Shown in pieces: positions 1 to 6,954 of a stretch of 12,420 nt of DNA. The stretch covers positions 1 through 12,420 of the forward strand of contig CADCQU010000198.1 in NCBI GenBank assembly GCA_902803635.1, written 5' to 3'. Below the pieces are notes generated by a model. That model was not told the origin of the DNA, searched no databases, and worked only from the letters and a program-made list of their open reading frames with translations. Numbering within the stretch: position 1 is the first letter of the stretch; each line of letters opens with the position of its first letter. Position numbers and translations under genes: made by a program. The stretch is from an uncultured Lachnospiraceae bacterium. GTDB taxonomy: Bacteria; Bacillota; Clostridia; Lachnospirales; Lachnospiraceae.

Positions 1-386
1 CCCTCCTTCACGACCTTCTTCGGGATGTCCGCCGTCTCCGGGAAGAACTGGCCCAGCATGGTAAAGGTTTTCGCGTTGCCGACAAGCGTGAGCCCCGGGT
101 AGAGAGCCGCCACCGTCGCAATCTGCGAACAGTGATCCGGCTCCATGTGCGTGATGACAAGGTAATCGAGGCTCCGGCCTTTCAGCACCTCCGCCAGATT
201 CTCCAAATACTGGTCCGCGATGGTGATGTCCGCCGTGTCCAGAACCGCCGTCTTATCATCCAGAATCGCGTAACTGTTGTAGGACACGCCCCCGTAAAGC
301 GGGAACAGGTTCTCGAAACGGGAAAGCCGGCGGTCGCTCCCGCCAATCCAAAGCGTATCCGCTGTCACCTTTTGTATGTTAATCAT
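1..386 (-). CDS. Flavodiiron protein (A-type flavoprotein), N-terminal part
   Basis: This is the first 128 codons of a gene that runs off the left edge. The translation begins MINIQKVTAD and contains the metallo-beta-lactamase-type di-iron motif HxExDH as H80-M-E82-P-D84-H85 (THMEPDHCS). The FENLFPLYGGVSYNSY stretch at about 25-39 is typical of flavodiiron proteins. Full-length members are about 400 residues, with a C-terminal flavodoxin domain that would lie outside the window. They are cytoplasmic enzymes that reduce O2 to water or NO to N2O and protect anaerobes; which substrate applies here cannot be read from this fragment. The ATG at 386 follows GGAGG (392-396) with normal spacing, and a good promoter lies just upstream, so it is probably transcribed separately from the DUF4129 gene behind it. 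The family call is firm; the exact subfamily is open because the C-terminus is missing. Confidence 0.93.
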   Translation of the reverse strand, partial: MINIQKVTADTLWIGGSDRRLSRFENLFPLYGGVSYNSYAILDDKTAVLDTADITIADQYLENLAEVLKGRSLDYLVITHMEPDHCSQIATVAALYPGLTLVGNAKTFTMLGQFFPETADIPKKVVKE

Positions 387-424
387 AAAAACCTCCGTTC
401 AAAATAGCCAAATGCATCCCCTAT

Positions 425-453
425 ATCTTACTATAAAATTCGTCATCTGTCAC
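425..453 (-). promoter_or_regulatory. Sigma-70-type promoter of the flavodiiron gene
   Basis: On the minus strand the -35 box is GTGACA (complement of 448-453) and the -10 box is TAAGAT (complement of 425-430), with a 17-base spacer. The predicted start of transcription is near 417-418, giving a leader of about 30 bases before the ATG at 386. The rest of the 387-508 gap shows no clear terminator for the upstream DUF4129 gene, so some read-through into this gene is possible. Confidence 0.55.
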
Positions 454-508
454 GAAAATGACCAAAATAATCAAGTATCCTCCCTGCAACAAGACATCTG
501 ATGAAGAC

Positions 509-1816
509 TCACTTCTCCAGCGCCTTCACGGCCCCGCGCATCCTTCGGACGTCCTCATTTGTCACCCCAAGCGTACTGTAACGAGCCCGCTCGTAAATCT
601 CATGCACCTCCTGCACGGAGGCATTTGCCGAGAAATCGGAATCCCTCACACCGGCCGTCATTTCCAGCTCCGAGGGGGTCTCGGAGGCATGGATGCGCTT
701 CGCGCCCGGTTGCTTCTGGATAAATCGGAGATATAGCCTTCGGATTTTCGCCTCGGGTGTCCGGTCGAAAAAGCCGGGACTCTTTGGCGCCTCCCGCTCC
801 CTCTCTTCCGTCTCCGCCGGGGGCACATAGACCACCACATCATTGTTCTCCTTGCGGGCCAGGCGGAACTCGCGAAGAAAGTTCTTGAAAAAGGACCAGA
901 CAAGCATCGAAAAAATAATAATCCCGATAACAGCAAGCAGCGCGAAGACCACGTTCCAGAAAGCTTCCAGGGCAGGATTGTTTTTCGGTTCCTCAAGATG
1001 AAGTTCCTCAATCAGTTCGGCAATGTTGCAGGTGGATGCCGGCGCGGAGCTATCCGGTGCAAGCTCCTCGGCCGGTAACTCCGGGATAAGCGAGAGTACC
1101 CACTGTATCACCCTCGCAATGAAATCCCGCATCCCGGCAAGGACCTCCGCTCCATGGTCAAAGAAGGCGATGATAGCAAGCACCACGATTGCCAAAAACG
1201 ACATCCCCAGCATTTTCTGCCCATTGGAGCGACGAATCTTCTCATAGGGGACATTGTTGTATCCTTGCGCTTCAAAAAAGGAGCGCACAAGGCTCCTTCG
1301 ATTGTAAAAAAGGAGGCAGAGAATAAGAAGAGCGGCCTCCACGAAGAAGGAGAGCAAACGAAGCTCCACACGTTCAAAGATAAAGCTCATGCAGTAGATA
1401 CAGACAGGATAAATGACGAGCGGGATAACCGGATAGATGCGGCGCGTACCGACAATGCGGCTATTCACCGCCGTCAAGGTTGCCGCAAGACCGATCACAA
1501 TTGTAAACAGGAGGGCAGAGATGTCTGGCCGGGAGCCATTTGCCCCCGGTATGAAAAAAACGACAAGCGCAAGAAGCCCCAAAAGGAGCCCCGCGAGCGC
1601 GAGGAAATAGGCCGCAAAAGCGAAGATACGCCTCTGGACGACCCGTAATCCCACGGCATAGGCCGTCATGAGAAGTCCCGCAACGATGACCTCCGCCCCA
1701 AATGGCCTTTCCGCAAGAAGCAGGACCGGCAGGGCAGTTCCAAGCAGGACGCAGTTGGTGAGGAGACGGATTAGGCCAAGACCATGGTCCTCCTCCGGAA
1801 GTTTTTCTGGAATCAT
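509..1816 (-). CDS. Multi-pass membrane protein with DUF4129-like C-terminal domain
   Basis: This is a 435-residue integral membrane protein. Hydrophobic segments lie at about 15-35, 41-60, 64-90, 99-117, 126-147, 153-171, 203-220 and 285-311, so roughly eight membrane passes. A soluble acidic loop at 245-283 lies between the last two. The tail from about 355 has the pattern of DUF4129 (AKIRRLYLRFIQKQ, then SETPSELE, then a helix with YERARYS), the domain usually found with MoxR/DUF58 genes, often at the end of a transglutaminase membrane protein. No transglutaminase core (Cys-His-Asp) is seen here. The gene starts 23 bases after the DUF58 stop; the ATG at 1816 has an AGGAGG site (complement of 1820-1825). 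It is the last gene of the HAD-MoxR-DUF58 block and is probably the membrane partner of the MoxR chaperone. The function is unknown. The domain call rests on pattern recognition. Confidence 0.82.
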   Translation of the reverse strand: MIPEKLPEEDHGLGLIRLLTNCVLLGTALPVLLLAERPFGAEVIVAGLLMTAYAVGLRVVQRRIFAFAAYFLALAGLLLGLLALVVFFIPGANGSRPDISALLFTIVIGLAATLTAVNSRIVGTRRIYPVIPLVIYPVCIYCMSFIFERVELRLLSFFVEAALLILCLLFYNRRSLVRSFFEAQGYNNVPYEKIRRSNGQKMLGMSFLAIVVLAIIAFFDHGAEVLAGMRDFIARVIQWVLSLIPELPAEELAPDSSAPASTCNIAELIEELHLEEPKNNPALEAFWNVVFALLAVIGIIIFSMLVWSFFKNFLREFRLARKENNDVVVYVPPAETEEREREAPKSPGFFDRTPEAKIRRLYLRFIQKQPGAKRIHASETPSELEMTAGVRDSDFSANASVQEVHEIYERARYSTLGVTNEDVRRMRGAVKALEK

Positions 1817-1839
1817 GCTGCCTCCTTTCTCACGTTAAC

Positions 1840-2994
1840 CTACACCTGCCGTGCCATACGGAAGAAGTTAACACAGGCGGGCATGGGAATGTCCGGCATA
1901 TCCCTTTCCAGCGGAGCAAGCCAGAAAAGACCACCCTGTCGCTCAGCCAGCTGCGCGACGGCCTCGATCAACACTTCCCCCCTCGCCGAGGAGACAAGGA
2001 GATAGGTGACCGCGTTATCATTCTGCCGTTCCGCAATAACGCGAACCACCCCGTCAAAGTTCCGCACGGCTTTCTCGGTATCGATTCGGGCAAGTCCCTC
2101 CGCAATGGAGCGAAGATGTTCCTTGGAGCTTCCGGAAGCGACCGAAATTTCCCCCGTATAGGCCTCCTCCCCCGCGTCCTCCTTCGCCTCCGGCGCGAGA
2201 ATATCCCTCCCGTTGGTCTTGAGCGAGACGGGAAGCTTCTTTTCAATGAGGAGGGCCGCCAGCGAATACGCAAGGCGGATTCCCTCCTCCGGAAGCTCCC
2301 GGTCGAAGCGGATGGCCGGTTGCTCCAGATTGAGCAGGATGCAAATCTCCTGCCCGGCCGTGTAATCCCGAAGATTCACCATCGGCCGGCCATAGCGGGC
2401 AGACGCCTTCTGGTTGATGGCCGACATCGGGTCCGTCGGAGCGTATTCCCGAATCCCGCGAAAAGTAAACACATCCGGATACAGGTATTTTTTCGACAGG
2501 ACATCCCCCAGAAGATGCTCGAACGCCGCAGTGACATCCGGCGCATCCAGAAGTTTGGGAAAGACATAGAGCGAGGTGGCCTGTGGCAAGTATCTGATCT
2601 GCTGGCTGCTGGAGAGCAGTCCAGGCGCAAGGAGCGTGGTGCGAAGGATCTGGTAATACCCCCGCTGCATGCAAGCCACCTCAATGCGGCGTGTCAATTG
2701 CTCGCAGCCCCGGAGGCTGTAGTACTCCACGCAGTTGCTTCGATCCGTAACACTTGCATTTGCATTTCCCTGAATATGCAGGCCCCTTCCCAATTGGAAC
2801 TGTACCTGCAAAAGATGAAGGGACAGGCGTTTGCGGTTGGTCACCACCTCCTCCAGGAAGGTGCTCTCCCCCTCCGTCACCGGGTGGTCGTCAAAGGTAA
2901 ACCGCACGGTCAGGTTCCGATCCCAGAATTTCCGGAAAAGGAGCTGCTGAATAAGCACGATCAAGGCGATCCCTACCGGGATCCATACAATCAT
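1840..2994 (-). CDS. DUF58 domain protein, MoxR-associated
   Basis: The product is 384 residues. It opens with one membrane segment (about 3-22) followed by basic residues. The DUF58 signature is present in the second half: REYAPTDPMSAINQKASARY followed by a strand ending in ILLNLE. DUF58 proteins are von Willebrand-A-like and are encoded next to MoxR ATPases, which are thought to remodel or load metal onto them; their substrates are largely unknown. The start was placed at the ATG at 2994, not at the far upstream end of the open frame (3615), because the upstream extension lies over the MoxR gene and is low-complexity Gly/Arg/Ala. A GGGAGG site sits about 10 bases before this ATG; a TTG one codon earlier (2997) is an alternative. 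It begins 17 bases after the MoxR stop, so co-translation is likely. Confidence 0.88.
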   Translation of the reverse strand: MIVWIPVGIALIVLIQQLLFRKFWDRNLTVRFTFDDHPVTEGESTFLEEVVTNRKRLSLHLLQVQFQLGRGLHIQGNANASVTDRSNCVEYYSLRGCEQLTRRIEVACMQRGYYQILRTTLLAPGLLSSSQQIRYLPQATSLYVFPKLLDAPDVTAAFEHLLGDVLSKKYLYPDVFTFRGIREYAPTDPMSAINQKASARYGRPMVNLRDYTAGQEICILLNLEQPAIRFDRELPEEGIRLAYSLAALLIEKKLPVSLKTNGRDILAPEAKEDAGEEAYTGEISVASGSSKEHLRSIAEGLARIDTEKAVRNFDGVVRVIAERQNDNAVTYLLVSSARGEVLIEAVAQLAERQGGLFWLAPLERDMPDIPMPACVNFFRMARQV

Positions 2995-3011
2995 CAAGGC
3001 GTGGCCCTCCC

Positions 3012-3974
3012 TTAGATTTCCTTCCTCTCCTCCCCGACGAAATTCTCGGTCGGCACGGAGACCGTCAGCAGGATTTTCTCCACCAGTTCCTCGGAGCTGA
3101 CACCGGCACCGAAGCGATGTGCAGGCACGAGGCGATGCGCAAGGACCGGCACCGCGATATCCTTGATATCCTCGGGCACAACAAATGAACGTCCTGCAAG
3201 GAAGGCCATCGCGCGGGCCGCCCGCATGAGCGCGAGGGAAGCGCGGGGGCTGGCTCCGGCGGCCAGCTCCGGAAGCGTACGGGTTGCCAGTACAAGGTCG
3301 GCAATATAGCCCAAAAGCTCCTCCGAGATGGCCACTTTCGCAGCTTCCATGCGAGCTGACAGGAAATCCTCCGCCGAAGCCACCGCCGAAAGCTCCTCCA
3401 GCACGTTGGAGGAAAGGAAGCGGCGAAGCACCTCCACCTCTCCCTCCCGATCCGGAAAGCCCACCGAAAGCTTCATCAAAAAGCGGTCGAGCTGCGCCTC
3501 GGGAAGCGGAAACGTCCCGCTGGTCTCCACCGGGTTCTGTGTCGCCAGAACGAAAAATGGCTCCGGGAGCGTCCGCGTCACGCCATCCGTCGTTACCTGC
3601 CGCTCCTCCATGCACTCCAGAAGGCCGGCCTGCGTCCTTGGTGTCGCACGGTTAATCTCGTCAGCCAGCAGGATCGACGTAAAGACCGGCCCGGGCTGGA
3701 AGACAAATTCCCCCCGGTTCTGCTGCCACACCGAAAGCCCCGTAATATCGGTGGGAAGAAGATCTGGCGTAAACTGAATCCTTCGGAAAGGAACATTTGC
3801 CGACTTTGCCAGGGATTTTGCAAGCATCGTCTTACCGCTGCCGGGGAGATCCTCCAAAAGAACGTGTCCCCCCGCCAGAAGGCTTACCAGCACCAGGCGA
3901 ATTGGCCGTTCCTTGCCCACCAGAACGCGGGCAATATTTTCCTCCACCGCCAACATTTTCTCACGTATAGACAT
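3012..3974 (-). CDS. MoxR family AAA+ ATPase
   Basis: At 320 residues this is the normal length for the family. Visible motifs are Walker A EDLPGSGKT (41-49), Walker B ILLADEINR (101-109), sensor 1 ATQNP (144-148), the arginine region LDRF (162-165) and sensor 2 GASPRASLAL (240-249). The lid domain follows to the C-terminus. MoxR proteins are cytoplasmic ATP-driven chaperones that act on von Willebrand-A or DUF58 partners, and the DUF58 gene follows directly. The ATG at 3974 lies only 6 bases after the stop of the HAD gene, and its AAGGAGG site is formed by the last codons of that gene, so the two are co-expressed. No key residue is missing. The family is certain; the client is unknown. Confidence 0.97.
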   Translation of the reverse strand: MSIREKMLAVEENIARVLVGKERPIRLVLVSLLAGGHVLLEDLPGSGKTMLAKSLAKSANVPFRRIQFTPDLLPTDITGLSVWQQNRGEFVFQPGPVFTSILLADEINRATPRTQAGLLECMEERQVTTDGVTRTLPEPFFVLATQNPVETSGTFPLPEAQLDRFLMKLSVGFPDREGEVEVLRRFLSSNVLEELSAVASAEDFLSARMEAAKVAISEELLGYIADLVLATRTLPELAAGASPRASLALMRAARAMAFLAGRSFVVPEDIKDIAVPVLAHRLVPAHRFGAGVSSEELVEKILLTVSVPTENFVGEERKEI

Positions 3975-3980
3975 GTGCCC

Positions 3981-5003
3981 TTATGCCTCCTTCTGCAGAA
4001 TTTTCCCGATATCGCCGTCCCAGATAATGCGTGGCTGGGTATGCGTTCCCGTGGCCTCGTGCATCGCGGAAAGCCGCCGCTGCATTTCCGTATTGTCATA
4101 CCTGTCCGTATTGAGGAAAATGCCGTCGACGCCGCAGAGGGCGGCCACGCCCATATCAGAGAAAAAATCGTTGCCGATCATGACCGTACGGGACGGCAAC
4201 AGGGAATGGCGGTGCATCAGAGCTGCAAGGAAGCTCGGATCCGGCTTTTTTACCTGTTGCTCCGAAGAAATAAAAATATCGTCAAAATACCAGTAAAGGC
4301 CAGCCTCCTCGATTTCCGGCACCGTAAAGATACTCTGTGCGTTGGAAAGGAGGTATACCCGTTTGCCGGCTTCTTTCAGTTCCCGAAGCGTGGCCTCCGT
4401 ATGCGGATACGGGGCAAAACGCTGCCGCGAAGCCGTGCGGAAGAAGTTGGCGACCGCCGTCGTCCAAATCTCCCACCGCTCCTCGCTCCAGCTTTCCGTC
4501 CCCGCCGCGCCTTCCGACGAAAGACGGGCAGCCTCCGACCAGGGGTCCCTCCGGAAACCGCGAAGGGCCTCCGCTGCCGCCACCTCCCTTGTGAGCGTCA
4601 TCGCGCGGCGTCCCGCAGCCGTCTCCTCCATCTTTCGGCCCCTGACATTTGCCGTGCCAAAGAAGGCCGCCGTCTGCCGCCCGCTCCGGCCATCGGAAAC
4701 AGGCGCCGCAAGGATGGCCGTCCTCTTTTTGGGGGCCTCTTCCAGGAGCGCACGGAAAACGCGCCCCTGCTCCACCTCCGGGTACGTGCGCTGCGAAGCC
4801 TTGGCAAGCGCCTCCTCCTGCTGCTTTATCAGGCGGTTGTAAGCCTCGTGAATTTCCCTGCCGCTGTAAATGGCCCCGTAGCAGCCGTAAAACCCTGCCA
4901 GCTCCTCCCAGAGCCGGTCGTCGTACTCGTTGGTGTGGATATCCACCAGAGTCCCGTAAAAATCAAACACAAAATTATCATATGCCGCAAGCGCGCTCTT
5001 CAT
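3981..5003 (-). CDS. HAD-superfamily hydrolase with a long internal insertion
   Basis: This 340-residue protein has all four HAD motifs: motif I DFYGTLVD (14-21, nucleophile D14), motif II LLSNA (218-222), motif III lysine in VKKPDP (251-256) and motif IV MIGNDFFSD (275-283). Tyr stands where many HAD phosphatases have the second Asp of motif I, as in the haloacid dehalogenase branch, so a phosphatase role is not certain. HAD proteins of this layout are usually 220-240 residues. Here about 85 residues (roughly 90-175), rich in Ala, Arg, Glu and Thr, are inserted in the cap region, just before a normal-looking EIWTTAVANFF helix. The insertion carries one CATTTGCC octamer (4646-4653). The start is the ATG at 5003, with GAGGAGG six bases upstream; an in-frame TTG at 5018 overlaps that site and was rejected. 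It is the first gene of the MoxR/DUF58/DUF4129 block. The substrate is unknown. Confidence 0.88.
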   Translation of the reverse strand: MKSALAAYDNFVFDFYGTLVDIHTNEYDDRLWEELAGFYGCYGAIYSGREIHEAYNRLIKQQEEALAKASQRTYPEVEQGRVFRALLEEAPKKRTAILAAPVSDGRSGRQTAAFFGTANVRGRKMEETAAGRRAMTLTREVAAAEALRGFRRDPWSEAARLSSEGAAGTESWSEERWEIWTTAVANFFRTASRQRFAPYPHTEATLRELKEAGKRVYLLSNAQSIFTVPEIEEAGLYWYFDDIFISSEQQVKKPDPSFLAALMHRHSLLPSRTVMIGNDFFSDMGVAALCGVDGIFLNTDRYDNTEMQRRLSAMHEATGTHTQPRIIWDGDIGKILQKEA

Positions 5004-5020
5004 CCGGAACCTCCTCAATA

Positions 5021-5061
5021 TATAAAAATATTACCGGCGGCAGCTTTGGGCATACCGCCGG
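5021..5061 (-). terminator. Intrinsic terminator after the lipoprotein gene
   Basis: On the minus strand the arm CCGGCGG (complement of 5055-5061) pairs perfectly with CCGCCGG (complement of 5034-5040) across a 14-base loop. The T-rich run TAATATTTTTATA (complement of 5021-5033) follows. It begins 20 bases after the lipoprotein stop. The end of the T-tract is only about 5 bases from the ribosome binding site of the HAD gene (5011-5016), which leaves no room for a promoter between them. Confidence 0.75.
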
Positions 5062-5080
5062 CAGGTACATTTGTCAAACC

Positions 5081-5455
5081 TCAGGCTTTCTTGAACGTCA
5101 TCTGTTCGTTTTCAATCTTGATGGTAATCATTCCATCGGAATACGTATAAGCAATCGATTCTCCGTCGGCTGTAAGCTTACCATCGCTCCAGGTAAGGTC
5201 CTCCGGATCATCTCCGGAGATGTACAGCGTCGCAGTTCCGTCCGAACGAAGCTCCAGGTAGGAATCATCCATCCCGAGGTCCTGCAGCATCTTTTGGGTG
5301 ATCGTCGTTTTCTCCGACTTGACTTCCTCCAGCATATACTTGCCTACCTGGTCCTTCGGAACATCCGCCTCCTTCTTCCCGCCGCACGCCGTCATGGCCA
5401 GAAGCATTACGGCAAAAAGGAGAAGAACCGTCACCTTCCGCATTGTTTTTCCCAT
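5081..5455 (-). CDS. Small predicted lipoprotein with lipocalin-like beta repeat
   Basis: The product is 124 residues. A classical lipoprotein signal is present: MGKTMRKV, a hydrophobic stretch to about 20, then LAMTAC with the lipidated cysteine at 24, followed by GGKKEAD as a linker. The mature part alternates short strands: GKYMLEEV, YLELRSDGTATLYIS, LTWSDGKLTADGESIAYTY and MITIKIENEQMTFKK. That is the pattern of small Firmicute lipoproteins with a DUF4854/lipocalin-like fold; the exact family is not certain. It should be anchored on the outer face of the cytoplasmic membrane. The ATG at 5455 has AAGGAGG six bases upstream, an extended -10 promoter lies about 40 bases before it and a terminator follows, so it looks like a single-gene unit. 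The function is unknown; no enzymatic motif is seen. Confidence 0.85.
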   Translation of the reverse strand: MGKTMRKVTVLLLFAVMLLAMTACGGKKEADVPKDQVGKYMLEEVKSEKTTITQKMLQDLGMDDSYLELRSDGTATLYISGDDPEDLTWSDGKLTADGESIAYTYSDGMITIKIENEQMTFKKA

Positions 5456-5495
5456 AACATCCTCCTTCTATAAAAATAAGAAGCTATACAAAGAA

Positions 5496-5504
5496 AGTAT
5501 ACCA
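5496..5504 (-). promoter_or_regulatory. Extended -10 promoter of the lipoprotein gene
   Basis: On the minus strand the sequence reads TGGTATACT, that is TG-n-TATACT (-10 hexamer complement of 5496-5501). The -35 position at 17 bases (complement of 5519-5524, TTCCAT) is poor, as is often the case with extended -10 promoters. It lies between the transporter stop and the lipoprotein ATG. Confidence 0.5.
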
Positions 5505-5549
5505 CATATCCACGAAACATGGAATTATTTTTATAAAAAATTGATATTC

Positions 5550-6737
5550 TCAGTCCGCCGTATCCGAGTCCAGCGTGACGAAGACATCAAAGTCCGGATA
5601 ACGCGCGGCAATCTCCCTCCAGACATGGCGGTGCACCGCCTGGCGATCCGGCGCGTCAAAACCAACAACCATGTCAAAGGTAATTCTTCGATCCTCAAAA
5701 TCGATGAAGACACCGTGTACCTGCTGTACATAATCATGGGCGAGCGCAATGCGGCTCAGCTCCGTACGCATTTGCGCGGCCCGGCCGCCTCCGACATTTC
5801 TCGAATATATGCCCACCGTCGTCAGCAGGAAGCCACATTTTTCGTAGACCTCCTTCTGAATTTGACGGGTAAGCTCGTCGATGCGATGGGCCGTCATTGT
5901 CTCCGGCACCTCGATGTGGATAGAACCCAGAGAATAGTCCGGTCCATAGTTGTGAATCAAAAGGTCATAAGCCCCCAAAACATCCGGCACCTGCCGCACC
6001 GTCGCACGGATGTTTTTCGAAAGCTCCGGATCCGGACGCTTCCCAAGGATGTCGCTCATGGTATCCATCAGCATCCCGAAACCGGACTTTATAATGATGA
6101 GGGAAATGACCGCTCCAAGAAAGGCCTCCAGACTAATACCGGTAAGGAGGAAAATGACAGCCGCGACAAGGGTCGCCGCCGAGATGATCGCGTCCATCAG
6201 GGCATCGGTACCGGAAGCGACCAGGGCATCCGCCCGCACCCGCTTCCCGGTTTTCTTGACATACGTGCCCAGGACAATCTTCGTCACTACCGCGATGCCG
6301 ACAAGCACGAGCGTCAGGACTGAGTAGTCCGGCTCCTGTGGCTCAAAAATTTTCTTCACGGATTCCACGAGGGCCGTGACACCTGCATAGAGAATGATGA
6401 CCGCGATTACCATCGTGGCGATATACTCGACCCTCCGGTAGCCCAGCGGATGGCTCTTATCCGGCGGCCGCGAGGCAATCTTCGCCCCCAGGATCGTGAT
6501 CACCGAGGAGAGCGCGTCGGTGAGGTTGTTCACCGCATCGAGCACGATCGCGATCGAGCCTGAAAGCAAACCAACGGCCGCCTTCCCGGCCGACAAAACC
6601 AGATTGACCAGAATTCCAATCACGCTGGTCCGCACGATGACCCTCTCCCGGGCTTTCGCCGCCTCCTCCGCCTCGTTCCGCAGCCTCCAGGAATCCTGCT
6701 CCGTCGTCGTAGCTTTTTCCTTCGTCTTCTCTCCCAT
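5550..6737 (-). CDS. Cation diffusion facilitator family transporter with doubled C-terminal domain
   Basis: The 395-residue product is a proton-coupled divalent metal efflux protein of the CDF family. After a charged N-terminus (1-32) there are about six membrane segments up to residue 225. The family motif in segment 2 reads LDAVNNLTDALSS (66-78), and a PDKSHPLGYRRVEY loop follows. Segment 5 has SGTDALMD (175-182). In the usual zinc-type pattern (H/DxxxD in segments 2 and 5) the first position of segment 2 is Asn70 here, so the metal cannot be assigned. The C-terminal part (about 235-395) is twice the usual length and reads as two ferredoxin-like domains, one ending near TTVGIYSRN and the second containing VHGVFIDFEDRRITFDMVV. 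The chosen ATG at 6737 has an AGGGGG site six bases upstream; an ATG two codons earlier abuts that site. An AT-rich dyad overlaps its promoter, which fits control by a metal sensor. Confidence 0.92.
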   Translation of the reverse strand: MGEKTKEKATTTEQDSWRLRNEAEEAAKARERVIVRTSVIGILVNLVLSAGKAAVGLLSGSIAIVLDAVNNLTDALSSVITILGAKIASRPPDKSHPLGYRRVEYIATMVIAVIILYAGVTALVESVKKIFEPQEPDYSVLTLVLVGIAVVTKIVLGTYVKKTGKRVRADALVASGTDALMDAIISAATLVAAVIFLLTGISLEAFLGAVISLIIIKSGFGMLMDTMSDILGKRPDPELSKNIRATVRQVPDVLGAYDLLIHNYGPDYSLGSIHIEVPETMTAHRIDELTRQIQKEVYEKCGFLLTTVGIYSRNVGGGRAAQMRTELSRIALAHDYVQQVHGVFIDFEDRRITFDMVVGFDAPDRQAVHRHVWREIAARYPDFDVFVTLDSDTAD

Positions 6738-6787
6738 GCGCATCCCCCTTTTTGGCAAATGCCCTGAACATGAAATTTTCTTCTATA

Positions 6788-6805
6788 ACTATATCACAAT
6801 ATAGT
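6788..6805 (-). promoter_or_regulatory. Extended -10 promoter of the CDF gene overlapped by a dyad operator candidate
   Basis: On the minus strand TGATATAGT (complement of 6788-6796) is an extended -10 element. The same bases form half of a perfect inverted repeat, ACTATAT-CACA-ATATAGT (6788-6805, 7 + 4 + 7). The -35 position (complement of 6811-6816, TTTTCT) is weak. A dyad directly over the -10 of a metal exporter is where a repressor such as a metal sensor would bind; the regulator itself is not in the window and the site matches no box that I can name with confidence. Confidence 0.5.
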
Positions 6806-6856
6806 CTATAAGAAAATGCAAATCATCAGCGAAGACAAAAAGATGGCGCTGCCCCG

Positions 6857-6882
6857 TTACAGTTCAGGAAGCTGAACTGTAA
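6857..6882. repeat. Perfect 11-base inverted repeat with 4-base loop
   Basis: TTACAGTTCAG (6857-6867) and CTGAACTGTAA (6872-6882) are exact complements around GAAG. No T-run follows on either strand, so it is not an ordinary terminator. It lies about 70-90 bases upstream of the map promoter and 40-65 bases upstream of the transporter -35 position. That fits an operator for a dimeric regulator shared by the two genes, or an RNA hairpin if a transcript crosses it. Confidence 0.6.
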
Positions 6883-6945
6883 TACGCAGGCCTTGCCCAA
6901 CCCGCCAACCTTTTTATTTTTTTCATAGCGCGTTCCGAAAAAATA

Positions 6946-6954
6946 TGGTATAGT
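6946..6954 (+). promoter_or_regulatory. Extended -10 promoter of map
   Basis: TGGTATAGT is an extended -10 (TG-n-TATAGT, hexamer 6949-6954). No good -35 is seen 16-18 bases upstream. The predicted start of transcription is near 6961, giving a leader of about 90 bases to the map ATG. Confidence 0.5.

Noticed and set aside
2116..3015. Long plus-strand open frame opposite DUF58
   Set aside because: It is the antisense shadow of a well-supported gene and shows no family motif.
2995..3615. Upstream extension of the DUF58 open frame on the minus strand
   Set aside because: It lies over the MoxR gene in another frame, is low-complexity Gly/Arg/Ala, and lacks a ribosome site; MoxR has complete AAA+ motifs there.
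3864..5150. 428-codon plus-strand open frame opposite the HAD gene
   Set aside because: Arg/Pro/His-rich composition typical of antisense reading of GC-rich DNA; the minus strand has all four HAD motifs.
5521..5549. AT-rich near-palindrome after the CDF stop, considered as a terminator
   Set aside because: The pairing is only A-T and gives no stable GC stem; not called.
5298..6323. 341-codon plus-strand open frame opposite the CDF transporter
   Set aside because: It runs across a promoter and antisense to clear membrane segments; no recognisable domain.
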